From: Gracilimonas sp965227785
Lineage (GTDB): Bacteria > Bacteroidota > Rhodothermia > Balneolales > Balneolaceae
NCBI RefSeq assembly: GCF_965227785.1
Contig: NZ_OZ245785.1
Span: 1,054,001-1,118,000, forward strand
Length of the DNA stretch: 64,000 nt
Direction: 5' to 3'
The notes below the pieces were generated by a model that saw nothing but the letters and a program-made list of their open reading frames with translations, had not been told where the DNA came from and ran no database searches. Of this stretch, positions 9,215 through 19,446 are shown in pieces. Position 1 is the first letter of the stretch; every line of letters starts with the position of its first letter. The translations under genes and the position numbers were made by a program.

Positions 9215-11685
9215 TAGAATGGTGCTCCTATATTAAACAAGAATTCCCATTTTCCTGGCTGCACATTAGTACTGTTTGGTACAGTTACGCCATCAAGTCG
9301 GTAACCATAACTCAGGTCAACCAAGCCCAGCACAGGGAGATATAATCGAACTCCCAAACCGGCCGATCTTTTTACACGGAAGGGATCGAAATCATTGAAG
9401 TCAAGATATGAATTACCAGCATCGGTGAAAACGTAAGGAATAATCTGTACCTGTTCGTTTGAAACGGCCGGATATCTCATTTCCAGTGAATATTTACTAT
9501 ACATAGTACCTGCCACTTTCTGCCCATCTACAATGGGTGAAATACTGGTTGTGGTACCACCAGGGTAACCACGCAGGTCAATGTTATCATACAAAAAGCT
9601 TTGACGCTGTTGCAACTGTGTACCACCAACCAAAAATTTATTCAGTTCACTTCGCTTGTCATCGGTAAAGTATCCTATGTACCCGTACTGCACCTGACTG
9701 GTTAACACCAATTTTTCAACAACCGGTACGTGATGCTGATAGGCTGTTCTGAATTTATAATACTCTGAGAATCCCGGAAGTGGCGGCGCAGCTTCAAACG
9801 AGAGTGTAAACTTAGAACCTGTCATCGGTGATATAGGATTATCAACGGAGTTTCTTTCCAGAACCTGCTCAAAGGTTAACAGGCTGGAAGTACCATCTGC
9901 AAGGAAAGACGAGTTTCCTTCAATATTGTATAACTGATAGCCAAGTATTGACTGAGTAGAGAAGTAATCATCCGGCCACTTCAATCGCTTACCCATAGAT
10001 ATGGAGCTTGAGAACAACTCATTTCTTTCTGTGGAACCTCTGTAATTCAATAAGTTGTAAGATACATTCACCCCAACAGAAGTAGGCTTACCCTGAAACC
10101 AAGGCTCTTGAAAACCAAAGCTGTAGCTTTGATAGCCGGTTCCGGTAACCTGAACGCCCAAGGATAATTTTTGACCATCGCCGGAAGGAATCGGAGTCCA
10201 GCCGCCATCTTCAAATGCACGTTTAAGAGAGAAGTTATTGAAGTTAACCCGTGCGGAGAGAATCACACCGATACTTGGGCCTCCATAACCACCTGAAAAC
10301 TCAAAGTTACTGGTACTCTGGCTGTCGTCTAAGCGGTAATTGATGTCAACGGTTTTATCTTCCCGATTTGGCAGTATATCGGGCTGAATGTTTTGCGGAT
10401 CAAAAAAGCCAAGCGTACCAAGTTCACGAATAGTTCGGATAACAGCATCTCTGCTATAGCGATTTCCCGGTGTTGTTCTCAGCGTACGGCGAACCACATC
10501 ATCGTGAGTTCGTGTATTTCCGGAGAAACTTACGTGGCGGATGGTAGCAATCTCATCCTCATAAATGTCAAAATGAATATCCAGAGAGTCTTCCGCAACC
10601 TTCGTTACATTTGGAACGGCCCGGAAAAACAGGTAGCCATTATTCTGGTACAGACTGCTTACGCTGCTTTCGCCAAAGCTGTAATTTTCTTCAAATTTAT
10701 TCTGGTTGAAAATATCTCCTTTCTCAAAACCCAGTACCTGTGTAAGGGTTTCATTTGAATAAACCGTATTTCCATCCCAGGTGATGTCCCGAACCTTATA
10801 TTGCGGGCCTTCCTCGATAGTTACAACAACTCTGAGTCCCGTCTTATCTTTAAACAGTCCGTCATGCTCATAGGTGTACACCGAATCTTTAATAATTCGG
10901 GCATCAGTAAACCCATTTTCTCGATAAAAGGTTAAGACGCTTTCTTTACCCTCTTCAAATTCATCTTCTTTGAATACCTTTTTACCAAAAATTTTCCACC
11001 ATGCATCTTCTTTCAGTGGTTTAATCTGGCGGCGAAGTTTACGACTGTTGAACTCATCAGCACCTTTGAAAACAATATCCTTAACCTCTAATCTGTCTCC
11101 CGGTTTGATATCAAAAATGAGGCGAACCCGGTCTTCCACCCCTTCCACTTCTTTGGTACTGGTTTCGATTTCAGTGTACCAGTATCCCTTATCTTCGTAA
11201 AAACGCCGGATCGTGTTCTTGGCCTGGCCAATAGCAGATTCGGTAATTACTGTTCCGGGAGTTAATACCAGCAGATCTTTCAGGTCACGCCGTTCCGACC
11301 GCTTAATCCCTTTTAGTTTGTACTCCAGAATACGTGCCTGTTCTTCTACTTTGATAAGAAAACTGATACCGGTAGAAGTTCGATCGGTTACAAAAATCTG
11401 TATATCAGAAAAAAGCCCGGACCTGTATAGCCTGCTGATGGCTCTTGTCAGTTTATCACCACCGGGGTAGGTGATGGAGCTTCCCTCAACCAGCGTACTT
11501 GCATTCTTAATGAATTGTTCGCGGGTATTTTTATTTCCTTCAACCGTTACCTCCATAATTTGATATTCGGCCGGGGCAAGAGTAGTCGGATCGGTTATTT
11601 CAATATCCTGAGCCTGTAGAAGATGAGAAGTGAAGCCGAACGTCAATAAAGTTGCAAAAAGTAGTCTTTTCAAAAGTAACAACAC
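9214..11685 (-). CDS. bamA: Outer-membrane protein assembly factor BamA
   Basis: Central component of the BAM machine that inserts beta-barrel proteins into the outer membrane. The 823-residue protein has a signal peptide to about residue 25 (HLLQAQ), five POTRA domains over roughly 40-440 and a C-terminal 16-strand barrel ending in aromatic Phe (FNIGAPF). The barrel contains the Omp85-type segment around VKRSAGLGVRLYLPVLG. The start is GTG at 11685. It lies between uppS and three skp genes in one transcription run. Confidence 0.96.
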   Translation of the reverse strand: MLLLLKRLLFATLLTFGFTSHLLQAQDIEITDPTTLAPAEYQIMEVTVEGNKNTREQFIKNASTLVEGSSITYPGGDKLTRAISRLYRSGLFSDIQIFVTDRTSTGISFLIKVEEQARILEYKLKGIKRSERRDLKDLLVLTPGTVITESAIGQAKNTIRRFYEDKGYWYTEIETSTKEVEGVEDRVRLIFDIKPGDRLEVKDIVFKGADEFNSRKLRRQIKPLKEDAWWKIFGKKVFKEDEFEEGKESVLTFYRENGFTDARIIKDSVYTYEHDGLFKDKTGLRVVVTIEEGPQYKVRDITWDGNTVYSNETLTQVLGFEKGDIFNQNKFEENYSFGESSVSSLYQNNGYLFFRAVPNVTKVAEDSLDIHFDIYEDEIATIRHVSFSGNTRTHDDVVRRTLRTTPGNRYSRDAVIRTIRELGTLGFFDPQNIQPDILPNREDKTVDINYRLDDSQSTSNFEFSGGYGGPSIGVILSARVNFNNFSLKRAFEDGGWTPIPSGDGQKLSLGVQVTGTGYQSYSFGFQEPWFQGKPTSVGVNVSYNLLNYRGSTERNELFSSSISMGKRLKWPDDYFSTQSILGYQLYNIEGNSSFLADGTSSLLTFEQVLERNSVDNPISPMTGSKFTLSFEAAPPLPGFSEYYKFRTAYQHHVPVVEKLVLTSQVQYGYIGYFTDDKRSELNKFLVGGTQLQQRQSFLYDNIDLRGYPGGTTTSISPIVDGQKVAGTMYSKYSLEMRYPAVSNEQVQIIPYVFTDAGNSYLDFNDFDPFRVKRSAGLGVRLYLPVLGLVDLSYGYRLDGVTVPNSTNVQPGKWEFLFNIGAPF

Positions 11686-11701
11686 GCCTTTTGGTTAATG
11701 C

Positions 11702-12589
11702 TTATGATTTTTTGTTAACTAAACGAGATGAATAGGAGTTTTCGTCTTTGGATGATGATATTTTTCCAAACCTTCGGTCTCTTTGCTGGTAAGAACGAAT
11801 CGCTTCGTATAATTCATCTCTTCTGAAATCCGGCCAGTAGGTTTCCGTAATGTAGAGCTCAGAATAGGCCAGCTGCCATAATAGAAAATTACTGATTCGA
11901 TACTCTCCACTGGTACGGATTATCAAATCCGGATCGGGAACATCTGCGGTCGAAAGGTGATCACTAATCATTTGATCATTGATAAGATCCGGATCTAAAC
12001 GGCCTTCCTTTACGTGATGGGCTATTTTCTTAACTGCTTCGGTGATATCCCAACGTCCTGAATAACTCAGCGCAAGGCACAATTCCAGCAGCTTATTATC
12101 TTTGGTGAGCTCAATAGCCTCCTGGAGCTCATTCTGGCAATTCTTCGGAAAGCGATCCATCTGGCCAATAGTTGCCAGCCTGATATCGTTCTTATTCAGG
12201 TTTTCAGCCTCTTTTCGGAGCGAGGAAACCAACAATCTCATCAAGCCTTGTACTTCGGCGGATGGGCGACCCCAGTTTTCCGTGGAAAAAGCATACAGGG
12301 TTAAGTACTTAACACCCAGCTGAGCACACGATTCTGTAATATCTCTAACCGAATCAACTCCAACTTTATGGCCATGCAGCCGGATACTCCCTTTACTTTT
12401 CGCCCAACGACCGTTGCCATCCATAATTATGGCAATATGAAGAGGAATTTCGCCTGAGTCCTTCAGGATATCCTGATTCTTCTTATCGTCTTCAGTCTGT
12501 ACGGTGTTTGTTAAAGTAAGCTCTTTCAAGTGATTTTTTGGGCTGTTTTTGAAGCTTTGAAAATTAGAGCTTTGCTTGTCCTTTATCAA
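11702..12589 (-). CDS. uppS: Undecaprenyl diphosphate synthase (isoprenyl transferase)
   Basis: Cis-prenyltransferase that makes the C55 lipid carrier for peptidoglycan and LPS O-chains from FPP and IPP. The substrate motif IAIIMDGNGRWA with its catalytic Asp is near residue 57, and LTLYAFSTENWGRP and the C-terminal RTSGEYRISNFLLWQLAYSE motif are present. The 295 residues exceed the usual 240-250 because about 50 residues precede the core. That stretch is polar and low in conservation, and the annotated TTG start has no Shine-Dalgarno. An internal TTG around residue 21 (KELTLTNT) is an alternative start. Confidence 0.93.
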   Translation of the reverse strand: MIKDKQSSNFQSFKNSPKNHLKELTLTNTVQTEDDKKNQDILKDSGEIPLHIAIIMDGNGRWAKSKGSIRLHGHKVGVDSVRDITESCAQLGVKYLTLYAFSTENWGRPSAEVQGLMRLLVSSLRKEAENLNKNDIRLATIGQMDRFPKNCQNELQEAIELTKDNKLLELCLALSYSGRWDITEAVKKIAHHVKEGRLDPDLINDQMISDHLSTADVPDPDLIIRTSGEYRISNFLLWQLAYSELYITETYWPDFRRDELYEAIRSYQQRDRRFGKISSSKDENSYSSRLVNKKS

Positions 12590-12603
12590 GGTAAATAATC
12601 TTT

Positions 12604-13074
12604 TCAGGAAGTTAGTTTTTGTTCCATTGATATCATCTCCAAAAGGGCCAGAGCGGCTTCTCCGCCTTTGTTGCCCTTCTCGCCAGCTCGTTCCATAGCC
12701 TGTTTCACATCATCGGTAGTTAAAACTCCAAACGCCACGGGTTTATTATGTTTTAAAATTAAATCGGTAATTCCACGGTTTACAGCATCACACACATAAT
12801 CAAAATGCGGCGTCCCTCCTCTTATTACAACTCCAAGGGCAACCACACCCGCCACATCACGGTTCTCAAGTACCTTCTGTACCGCTAAGGGTATTTCATA
12901 GGAACCGGGACATTTTACTATTGTGATATCCGATTCCCCGACCCCATTTCCTTTCAATGCTTTTAAAGCACCATCCAACATCTTCTCGGTGATCATGGAG
13001 TTCCATTTTGATACCACAATACCAATTTTCACTTTTCCGGGATTTGTATCTCCTTCTATTAACTCTACTGCCAT
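12604..13074 (-). CDS. ribH: 6,7-dimethyl-8-ribityllumazine synthase
   Basis: Penultimate enzyme of riboflavin synthesis; condenses the ribityl-amino-uracil with 3,4-dihydroxy-2-butanone phosphate. The 156 residues contain the substrate motifs KWNSMIT, CPGSYEIP, the GVVIRGGTPHFDYV segment with the catalytic His, and FGVLTTDD. No other rib gene is in the window. It lies 1 base after the PHP gene, so it is co-transcribed with wall and outer-membrane genes and not in a riboflavin operon; I see no FMN riboswitch here. Confidence 0.96.
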   Translation of the reverse strand: MAVELIEGDTNPGKVKIGIVVSKWNSMITEKMLDGALKALKGNGVGESDITIVKCPGSYEIPLAVQKVLENRDVAGVVALGVVIRGGTPHFDYVCDAVNRGITDLILKHNKPVAFGVLTTDDVKQAMERAGEKGNKGGEAALALLEMISMEQKLTS

Positions 13075-13075
13075 A

Positions 13076-13927
13076 CTAACTCTTTATTTCCGTAATGTTT
13101 TTTCGTTGTTCCGTCATTCTCTTCATCTTCTCAATATGCTTATAAGCAATGGTAACAACTCCCATGTTGGTATAACCGGCTCCGGTTCCTTCATGGGTGT
13201 CGCTGCCTCCCGTCATCAATAATCCGTGCTCCTCACAAAAATCGGTGTACTTTTTCTGTAGCTTGAAATTATGGCTGGGGTGGATACACTCAACACCGTC
13301 TATGCCTGCATCTACAAAGGCCTGCATTTCCTCTAAAGAATAAAGCCTTCCGGGATGAGCCACTACACTGGCTCCACCCACATTTTTGATAATTTCAATC
13401 ACTTCGCGGTAATCAGGATAGGTGCTTTCAATAGAACCCAGTTTCTGATTACTCAGGTACCTGATAAAAGCTTCCTTCGGGCTGCTCACATATCCTTTTT
13501 GAGTTAGAACCCTTGCAAGATGAGGGCGACCGATATTGGCTCCGTTTGCCTCTGCCCAAACCTCATCATATTCAACATCAATTCCGGATTTCTTAACCGT
13601 ATTAATAATCCCTTTTATGCGATCTTTACGAGCTTTCTTCTGCTCTTTCAGAAATTCTTCCAGATAATTGGTGTCCGGATCAAAATAATAGGCAAGTATG
13701 TGAACTTCTTTTCCCCCAAGTACTGATGTAATCTCCACGCCGGGAATGAGTTCGATATCCAGCTCATTTGCTTTATCAACAGCTTTAAAATAGCCCTGAC
13801 AAGTATCATGATCTGTTATTGCCAGACTGGCAAGGTTTTTATCCTTTGCCACTTGCACGGCTTCTTCAGGTGATAAGCGTCCGTCAGAGCAAGTTGTGTG
13901 AATATGTAAGTCTGCTTTGAGAGGCAT
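13076..13927 (-). CDS. PHP-domain metal-dependent phosphoesterase
   Basis: A 283-residue PHP-family hydrolase. Metal ligands are visible in DLHIHTTCSDG (residues 6-16), ITDHDT (about 38-43), the VVAHPGR segment and a final GGSDTH motif. The length and motif order fit the TrpH/YciV branch, whose characterised members act on 3',5'-nucleoside bisphosphates or as 5'-3' exonucleases. The exact substrate here is not evident. It starts 3 bases after the S41 protease stop and ends 1 base before ribH. Confidence 0.88.
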   Translation of the reverse strand: MPLKADLHIHTTCSDGRLSPEEAVQVAKDKNLASLAITDHDTCQGYFKAVDKANELDIELIPGVEITSVLGGKEVHILAYYFDPDTNYLEEFLKEQKKARKDRIKGIINTVKKSGIDVEYDEVWAEANGANIGRPHLARVLTQKGYVSSPKEAFIRYLSNQKLGSIESTYPDYREVIEIIKNVGGASVVAHPGRLYSLEEMQAFVDAGIDGVECIHPSHNFKLQKKYTDFCEEHGLLMTGGSDTHEGTGAGYTNMGVVTIAYKHIEKMKRMTEQRKNITEIKS

Positions 13928-13930
13928 TCT

Positions 13931-15574
13931 TTATTCCCCTGAAAGCAGCTTATTCATTTCCACTTCGTTGGTTATAAACTCAAGGGCTTTGAGTACCTCC
14001 GGGTCAGACTTGAGCCCGGCCTCCACCCTTCCGGTTTGGCCTGCATATCGGGAAACCAACTCGAGATACAGATTTCGGCGAATGCTGGCTTCATCTTCAG
14101 CAAACTGTTTCTCTTTTTCCTTGGAAATAGCCGTTCTCAATCCGTTTAATTGATTTTCGGCTCCTTCAACACCCTCAAGTTGGGCAGACAATTCATTTAG
14201 CAGTTTTTCGGAGTCGGTAGTAAAATCAAAGTCATTTTCGGTAAGGTAAATTCTGAATTCCTGAAAAACTTGATCAGGTAACTCATCATAGTCAAAGGAA
14301 TCATGCATAGCTTCATATTCGGTGGCAAAATCGAAATACATGCCTTTTTGGAGCAAGGCCACTTCCAGAATGCTCAAATCGCCTTTTCCGGATTCCACAT
14401 CAGGCTCAATTCCCCTGCCCTCATAAACCGTTCTTCCATTTCGGGTCTTGAATTCCCTTCTGGATGAATCCTTGTTCATTACCGCAGAATTTCGCCCCTG
14501 ATGCGTGTACTGAATAGACTGGATACTTCTGCCGCTTGGGATGTAGTAACGGGAGATGGTAATCTTCAGAGAAGTATTATATGGCAATGGCTTAACAACC
14601 TGCACCAGTCCTTTACCAAAACTCTGTTCTCCAACTATCAACGCTCGGTCCAAATCCTGAAGAGCGCCGGCAACCACTTCAGAGGCACTGGCACTACCCT
14701 CGTTCATCAAAACAACCACAGGTTTATCAAACATGACAGGCTCGCGTGTTGCAAAGGTTTGGTTGTATTCTGCAACACGTCCCCGTATATCAACTACGGT
14801 AATGCCGGGCTCAATGAATTTATCGATAATACCTACAGCTTCCTGTAAAATACCGCCGGGGTTGTCCCGCAAGTCGATCACTAAACCGTCAAGATCAGCA
14901 CTTTCTGTTAAACTGATCATGGCTTGCCTTACTTCCTCCGCAGAATTGCTCCCAAACTGGGTGAGTCTTACATAACCGGTATTACCTTTCTCACCGATCA
15001 GCCCGGAATAAGAAATATTACTTACTTCAATCCGCTGGCGCGTCAGGGTAAAATCCAGCGTTTGATCCAGCCCGAATCGCTCTATGGAAATGGTCACATC
15101 AGAACCAACCTCCCCACTTGTAAGCGCATTTACTTCCTCGGGTTGAAGTCCTTCCGTCGAGACACCATCTACGGCAACAATCACATCCCCCGCCCTGATA
15201 CCAACTTGCTCTGCCGGTCCGCCTTCAGTTGGTGCAATCACAACCACTTCCCCATCACGATAACCGGCTTCAATACCAATGCCCGCATAATTACCGCGCG
15301 ACATGATTTCGGCCTGCTCGTTTTGCGATTCATTGAACATAACGGTGTATGGATCCAATGTCTCGAGCATGGCATCGATACCATTTCGCATGAGTATCTC
15401 CGGATCTACTTCATCCACATACTCAAGGGCCACATTCTCGTAGGCATTGCTGAAAATGCTGAAGTTTTTTTTGATCAGGAAATAGATATCCGTTTGCTGT
15501 GCGGCAATCCCCGCCGAGGCAAGCACTATTAGTGCTGTAGCAAACGTAACTTTATATTTCCCTTTCCTGGTCAT
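13931..15574 (-). CDS. S41 family C-terminal processing protease
   Basis: Periplasmic carboxy-terminal processing serine protease with a Ser-Lys dyad. The 547 residues have an N-terminal signal or anchor helix (about 8-26), a PDZ domain near 85-165 with GIGIEAGYRDGEVVVIAP, and the S41 catalytic domain with Ser in NEGSASASEVVAG (about 292) and Lys in FGKGLVQ (about 319). The C-terminal helical region is charged. It lies 4 bases after the lytic transglycosylase gene, so a role in envelope protein or hydrolase turnover is plausible. Confidence 0.93.
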   Translation of the reverse strand: MTRKGKYKVTFATALIVLASAGIAAQQTDIYFLIKKNFSIFSNAYENVALEYVDEVDPEILMRNGIDAMLETLDPYTVMFNESQNEQAEIMSRGNYAGIGIEAGYRDGEVVVIAPTEGGPAEQVGIRAGDVIVAVDGVSTEGLQPEEVNALTSGEVGSDVTISIERFGLDQTLDFTLTRQRIEVSNISYSGLIGEKGNTGYVRLTQFGSNSAEEVRQAMISLTESADLDGLVIDLRDNPGGILQEAVGIIDKFIEPGITVVDIRGRVAEYNQTFATREPVMFDKPVVVLMNEGSASASEVVAGALQDLDRALIVGEQSFGKGLVQVVKPLPYNTSLKITISRYYIPSGRSIQSIQYTHQGRNSAVMNKDSSRREFKTRNGRTVYEGRGIEPDVESGKGDLSILEVALLQKGMYFDFATEYEAMHDSFDYDELPDQVFQEFRIYLTENDFDFTTDSEKLLNELSAQLEGVEGAENQLNGLRTAISKEKEKQFAEDEASIRRNLYLELVSRYAGQTGRVEAGLKSDPEVLKALEFITNEVEMNKLLSGE

Positions 15575-15578
15575 AAAA

Positions 15579-17585
15579 TCAATTGGCAGATATTCGGAGG
15601 GTCTGACCTACATAAATCCGGTTACCGGAAATGTTGTTCAGCCTTCTCAATTGACTTAAGCCAACACCAAAACTTTCAGCAATTTCACTTAGTGTGTCAT
15701 TTTGCTTAACGGTGTAGGTAGTATAGTTATCGCTGTCAGTAGAAGTAGCAGATGCAATAAAAATATCTTCCCCACGTCGCTGCTTACGCTCAATAGCCTG
15801 CTTCTCTGCATAGCTCATTTCATTTACTTTTTCATAATGGCTTTTGCGGCTGTTTGGCACATACACGGTCAGCGACTGCCCTACACGAATGGTATTCCCG
15901 ATACCATTCCATGTACGAATATTCCAGGCCCTTACATCATACCATTCGGCAATGTGACCTACCGTATCTCCTGTTTTCACCTTATAGGTCACGGCTGTTG
16001 AATTAGCAGGCGCACTAACCTGAGATGAAGACGACCTTCTGGAGGTTACACTCCGCTGCTGGTTTGTGGGTTTGTTGGCTGAAATCTGAGTAGCACTTCC
16101 CTGAGGAAGGGGTACTACAATTTTCTGTCCCGGATAGATGGTGCTGGACAAGTTTTCATTGGAACCATACAGCCCGGCTACCGTAGTTCCGTATTTACGG
16201 GCAATAATTCCAAGCGACTCGCCTCTTTGAACGGTGTGCATGGTGATATTCTGGCTTCGGCTCTCTTTAGGAATTTCCTGGTAGTTAGCTAAAAACTCTT
16301 CCTGATCCGTCTCAACGGGCAGTTTTAGTGGATACTTCCCTCCCGGAGGGGTGGCCCAGCGAAGCAGTTCAGGATTGTATTCTTTAAGTTCTTCAGTGGT
16401 GACTCCGGCTGCACTTGCTAAATCTGCTAATTCCATCAACCCATCTACTTCCACAACTTTGTAGGAATAGGGTTCACCGGGGTAGCTTTTCTGGAAACCG
16501 AATTCTTCCGGGTTCATCCCAATCATAGTAGTTGCTATAAAACCAGGGACATATCCACGGGTTTCTCTTGGCAGGTATGGATAAGCAGCCCAATAATCTT
16601 CTACTCCACCGGCTCTGTTAATGGCACGTTTCAATCCACGCGGACTAATATTGTAGTTCGCCATGGCAAGGTGCCAGTCACCCCAAATATTGTACAAATC
16701 TCTTAAGTGACGGGCAGCCGCACGGGTTGCTTTTTCAGGGTCACGGCGCTCATCAATCCACCAATTGGCTTCCAGTCCATAAACGGAACCGGTTGCTCGA
16801 ATAAACTGCCACATTCCTACAGCAGCAGCCCAGCTACGCGCACTTGGGTTTAAGCCACTTTCTATAAAAGCAAGATATGTAAGCTCTTCGGGTACACCCT
16901 CTTCTCTGAATATCTTGCGCATCATGGGCTGGTATTTAACCGCACGCTGTAACCAGGTCTCCATTACTTCAGGCCGACGTAGTGTATAATAAACCAGGTG
17001 TCGGTTTACTTTATCATTCTGGATAAGAGGAACGTCTGTTTTATTCAATGGCAGGTCATCCGGGAAGTCATAATCTTCATTCATCCAGCTGTCATCTTCA
17101 GAAAATAGTTCTTCCTGGATAGCAAAAATCTCACCTTCAGGCTCATTTCCAACTTCCGTGATACCATAAAACTGACGGTATTCTGAAATTACGGATCGGT
17201 ACAGTTCGGTAAATCGCCGGTCGCCCCGGATTTCAGGGTAATCATCCAACAGCCCCTGAGTAGCGGCAACAGCATCATTAATCTGAGCTTCTGCCTCCAG
17301 AGGATCGTTGCTAACCTGAGCTTCCATCGCCTTTATATGGATGCGATAGATGTCCGAAATACGGCTCATGATATCTTTCTGGAAGTTGTCCAGTTCCTGC
17401 ATGGCCGGTTGCTGGGTTATACCGTCACCTTCCTGCAAACCTTGCATAGGACTTTTATAATCCAAAAGCCGCAAGGGCATTTCTTTCAAATCGAGTGTTG
17501 CAGTGGTATCCTGAGCAGAAATGCCCGGGGCAATAAACATACAACAGGTTATGGCAATAGCCGTTTTTCGTAACTTCTTAAGCAT
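15579..17585 (-). CDS. LysM-containing lytic transglycosylase, MltD-like
   Basis: Exported murein hydrolase that cleaves glycan strands between MurNAc and GlcNAc. The 668 residues have a signal peptide to about residue 25, an SLT domain at about 225-360 with the catalytic Glu in FIESGLNP (about 242), MWQFI and AMANYN motifs, then three LysM peptidoglycan-binding repeats. These begin at HTVQRGESL, YKVKTGDTV and YTVKQNDTL, the last closing the protein. It heads the long minus-strand envelope run. Confidence 0.94.
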   Translation of the reverse strand: MLKKLRKTAIAITCCMFIAPGISAQDTTATLDLKEMPLRLLDYKSPMQGLQEGDGITQQPAMQELDNFQKDIMSRISDIYRIHIKAMEAQVSNDPLEAEAQINDAVAATQGLLDDYPEIRGDRRFTELYRSVISEYRQFYGITEVGNEPEGEIFAIQEELFSEDDSWMNEDYDFPDDLPLNKTDVPLIQNDKVNRHLVYYTLRRPEVMETWLQRAVKYQPMMRKIFREEGVPEELTYLAFIESGLNPSARSWAAAVGMWQFIRATGSVYGLEANWWIDERRDPEKATRAAARHLRDLYNIWGDWHLAMANYNISPRGLKRAINRAGGVEDYWAAYPYLPRETRGYVPGFIATTMIGMNPEEFGFQKSYPGEPYSYKVVEVDGLMELADLASAAGVTTEELKEYNPELLRWATPPGGKYPLKLPVETDQEEFLANYQEIPKESRSQNITMHTVQRGESLGIIARKYGTTVAGLYGSNENLSSTIYPGQKIVVPLPQGSATQISANKPTNQQRSVTSRRSSSSQVSAPANSTAVTYKVKTGDTVGHIAEWYDVRAWNIRTWNGIGNTIRVGQSLTVYVPNSRKSHYEKVNEMSYAEKQAIERKQRRGEDIFIASATSTDSDNYTTYTVKQNDTLSEIAESFGVGLSQLRRLNNISGNRIYVGQTLRISAN

Positions 17586-17684
17586 GTATTAGAGATGATT
17601 TTAATATGATTGTCTAAAGTACTAATTATTGTATAGAATTGGGAGAGTAGAACTCACGGCACCATCAACGTAAAAAACATGGAA

Positions 17685-19406
17685 TTAGCGCCCTTCTTTT
17701 CGAATTTTTCCGGATTGAATGATTTTCTTCTCTTGCCCGGTCCATTGCTGCACCAAAGGCCATCTTCGTCCGGTTCCAAAGGCTTTCGCAGACACTTTTA
17801 GCCCGGGTGGTGCCTGGAATCGTTTGTGTTCATTCAAATCTACCAATCGGAGGGTTTTATCTACGATGTGTTCGTCTATACCGCTGCTGATGATTTCTTC
17901 TCTTGATCGTTGCTCCTCCAGATAGTATCTCAAAATGGTGTCTAAAGTTCCGTAGTCCGGCAAAGAATCTGAATCTTTTTGATCAGGACGTAATTCAGCG
18001 CTTGGAGCTTTGGTTAGAATGGCTTCCGGAATTACTTCTTCACCGTAATATTCTTCATTTAACCAGCGGCAGATTTCATAAACTTCGGTTTTATACACAT
18101 CGGAAATGACGGATAATCCCCCAGCCATATCACCATACAGAGTACAGTAACCGACGGCCATTTCAGATTTATTGCCCGTATTCAACAGCATATAACCGAA
18201 TTTGTTGGCGATGGCCATCAATAAATCACCACGGGAACGGCTTTGCAGATTTTCTTCAGCTACATTGAATTCTGTTCCCTCAAAAACCGGAGACAAGGCA
18301 TTCAGAAATTCATCGTAAATACTCTTTATGGGGATTTCGAGCAGTTCAATTCCCAAATTCTGTGCCAGTTTCTCGGAATCGGATACGCTGCCTTCTGATG
18401 AAAACTCAGACGGCATGGTTACGGCTTTTACATTATCTGCACCCAATGCTTCTTTGGCAATTGTGCAGACTAAAGCCGAATCGATACCGCCGCTCAAGCC
18501 TAAAATTACCTTATCTGCTGCTTTAGACTTTTTCAGGTAGTCTCGCACCCCCATCACCAATCCTTCGAACATTACTTGTTCTTTTGCCGGTGTTTCAAAA
18601 TTAGCTTCGACATCGGTGATCGTCTCAATCGACTGATTTTCTTCGTTGAAGATAACATCAAAGTAATCGGCTGCGAATCTTTTTGAGCGTGCTTTCATCT
18701 CCCCGGCACCATCAAAAGCAAGAGAGTCTCCATCAAACAGAAGTTCGGTTTGTGCCCCCACTTGATTCACATAAAAAAGTGGCGTTCCAAGCTTCCGGGC
18801 ATGATTCTGAAGCATATTTTTTCGCGATACCGGCTTGTCTTTATTGAAAGGAGAAGCCGAGATGTTGATAATGGCTTTCGCTCCTTTTTTTGCAAGTACT
18901 TCAGCGGGATTTATATCATATATGTGATACTGAATATCATTGTCGTTAAACCATATATCTTCGCAAACCGTAATTCCGAATGGAAATCCATTTATTACCA
19001 CAGGGTCAAATTCATTCCCGGGCTCAAAATAGCGGAGATCATCGAACACATCGTATGTCGGGAGAAGTGCTTTATGAACTCTTGTTACCTCTTCCCCGTG
19101 CTGTGCCACAATAGCTGAATTAAAGCAACTTCGACCTTTACCCGTCATATTCTCCGTAACCGAACCAAATATAACGGTGGCCTCGCCGGTTGACTCTACA
19201 ATTTCACGATTCATTTTGTAAAGTAATTCCCTAAAAATCCGCCGTTCCATCAGATCCATGGGAGGGTAACCGCATGTCACCAGTTCGGGGAGCAATAACA
19301 GTTCTGTTCCATCTTTCTCAGCTTCGCGAATGGCTGAAAGAATCTGTTCCTGATTTCCGGTTAAATCCCCGATTATCGGGTTGAGTTGTTGAAGTCGTAT
19401 GCGCAC
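17685..19406 (-). CDS. nadE: Glutamine-dependent NAD+ synthase
   Basis: Last step of NAD synthesis: amidates nicotinic acid adenine dinucleotide using ammonia from glutamine. The 573-residue protein is the two-domain form. The N-terminal nitrilase-type glutaminase carries the Glu of LLPELVTCGYP, the Lys of VHKALLP and the Cys of TVCEDIWF. The C-terminal synthetase carries the ATP P-loop GLSGGIDSALV near residue 300. The start is GTG. A 106-base gap with a micro-repeat hairpin separates it from the upstream dehydrogenase gene. Confidence 0.96.
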   Translation of the reverse strand: MRIRLQQLNPIIGDLTGNQEQILSAIREAEKDGTELLLLPELVTCGYPPMDLMERRIFRELLYKMNREIVESTGEATVIFGSVTENMTGKGRSCFNSAIVAQHGEEVTRVHKALLPTYDVFDDLRYFEPGNEFDPVVINGFPFGITVCEDIWFNDNDIQYHIYDINPAEVLAKKGAKAIINISASPFNKDKPVSRKNMLQNHARKLGTPLFYVNQVGAQTELLFDGDSLAFDGAGEMKARSKRFAADYFDVIFNEENQSIETITDVEANFETPAKEQVMFEGLVMGVRDYLKKSKAADKVILGLSGGIDSALVCTIAKEALGADNVKAVTMPSEFSSEGSVSDSEKLAQNLGIELLEIPIKSIYDEFLNALSPVFEGTEFNVAEENLQSRSRGDLLMAIANKFGYMLLNTGNKSEMAVGYCTLYGDMAGGLSVISDVYKTEVYEICRWLNEEYYGEEVIPEAILTKAPSAELRPDQKDSDSLPDYGTLDTILRYYLEEQRSREEIISSGIDEHIVDKTLRLVDLNEHKRFQAPPGLKVSAKAFGTGRRWPLVQQWTGQEKKIIQSGKIRKEGR

Positions 19407-19446
19407 GGTCTCTTAATTAATTCGATTCAAGATAAGGAGTTTGGAT

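Noticed and set aside
12604..13074. An FMN riboswitch for ribH
   Set aside because: ribH follows the PHP gene by 1 base inside an operon, leaving no leader for a riboswitch.
14924..15532. A 202-codon plus-strand open frame
   Set aside because: Antisense of the S41 protease PDZ/catalytic region; no recognisable domain.
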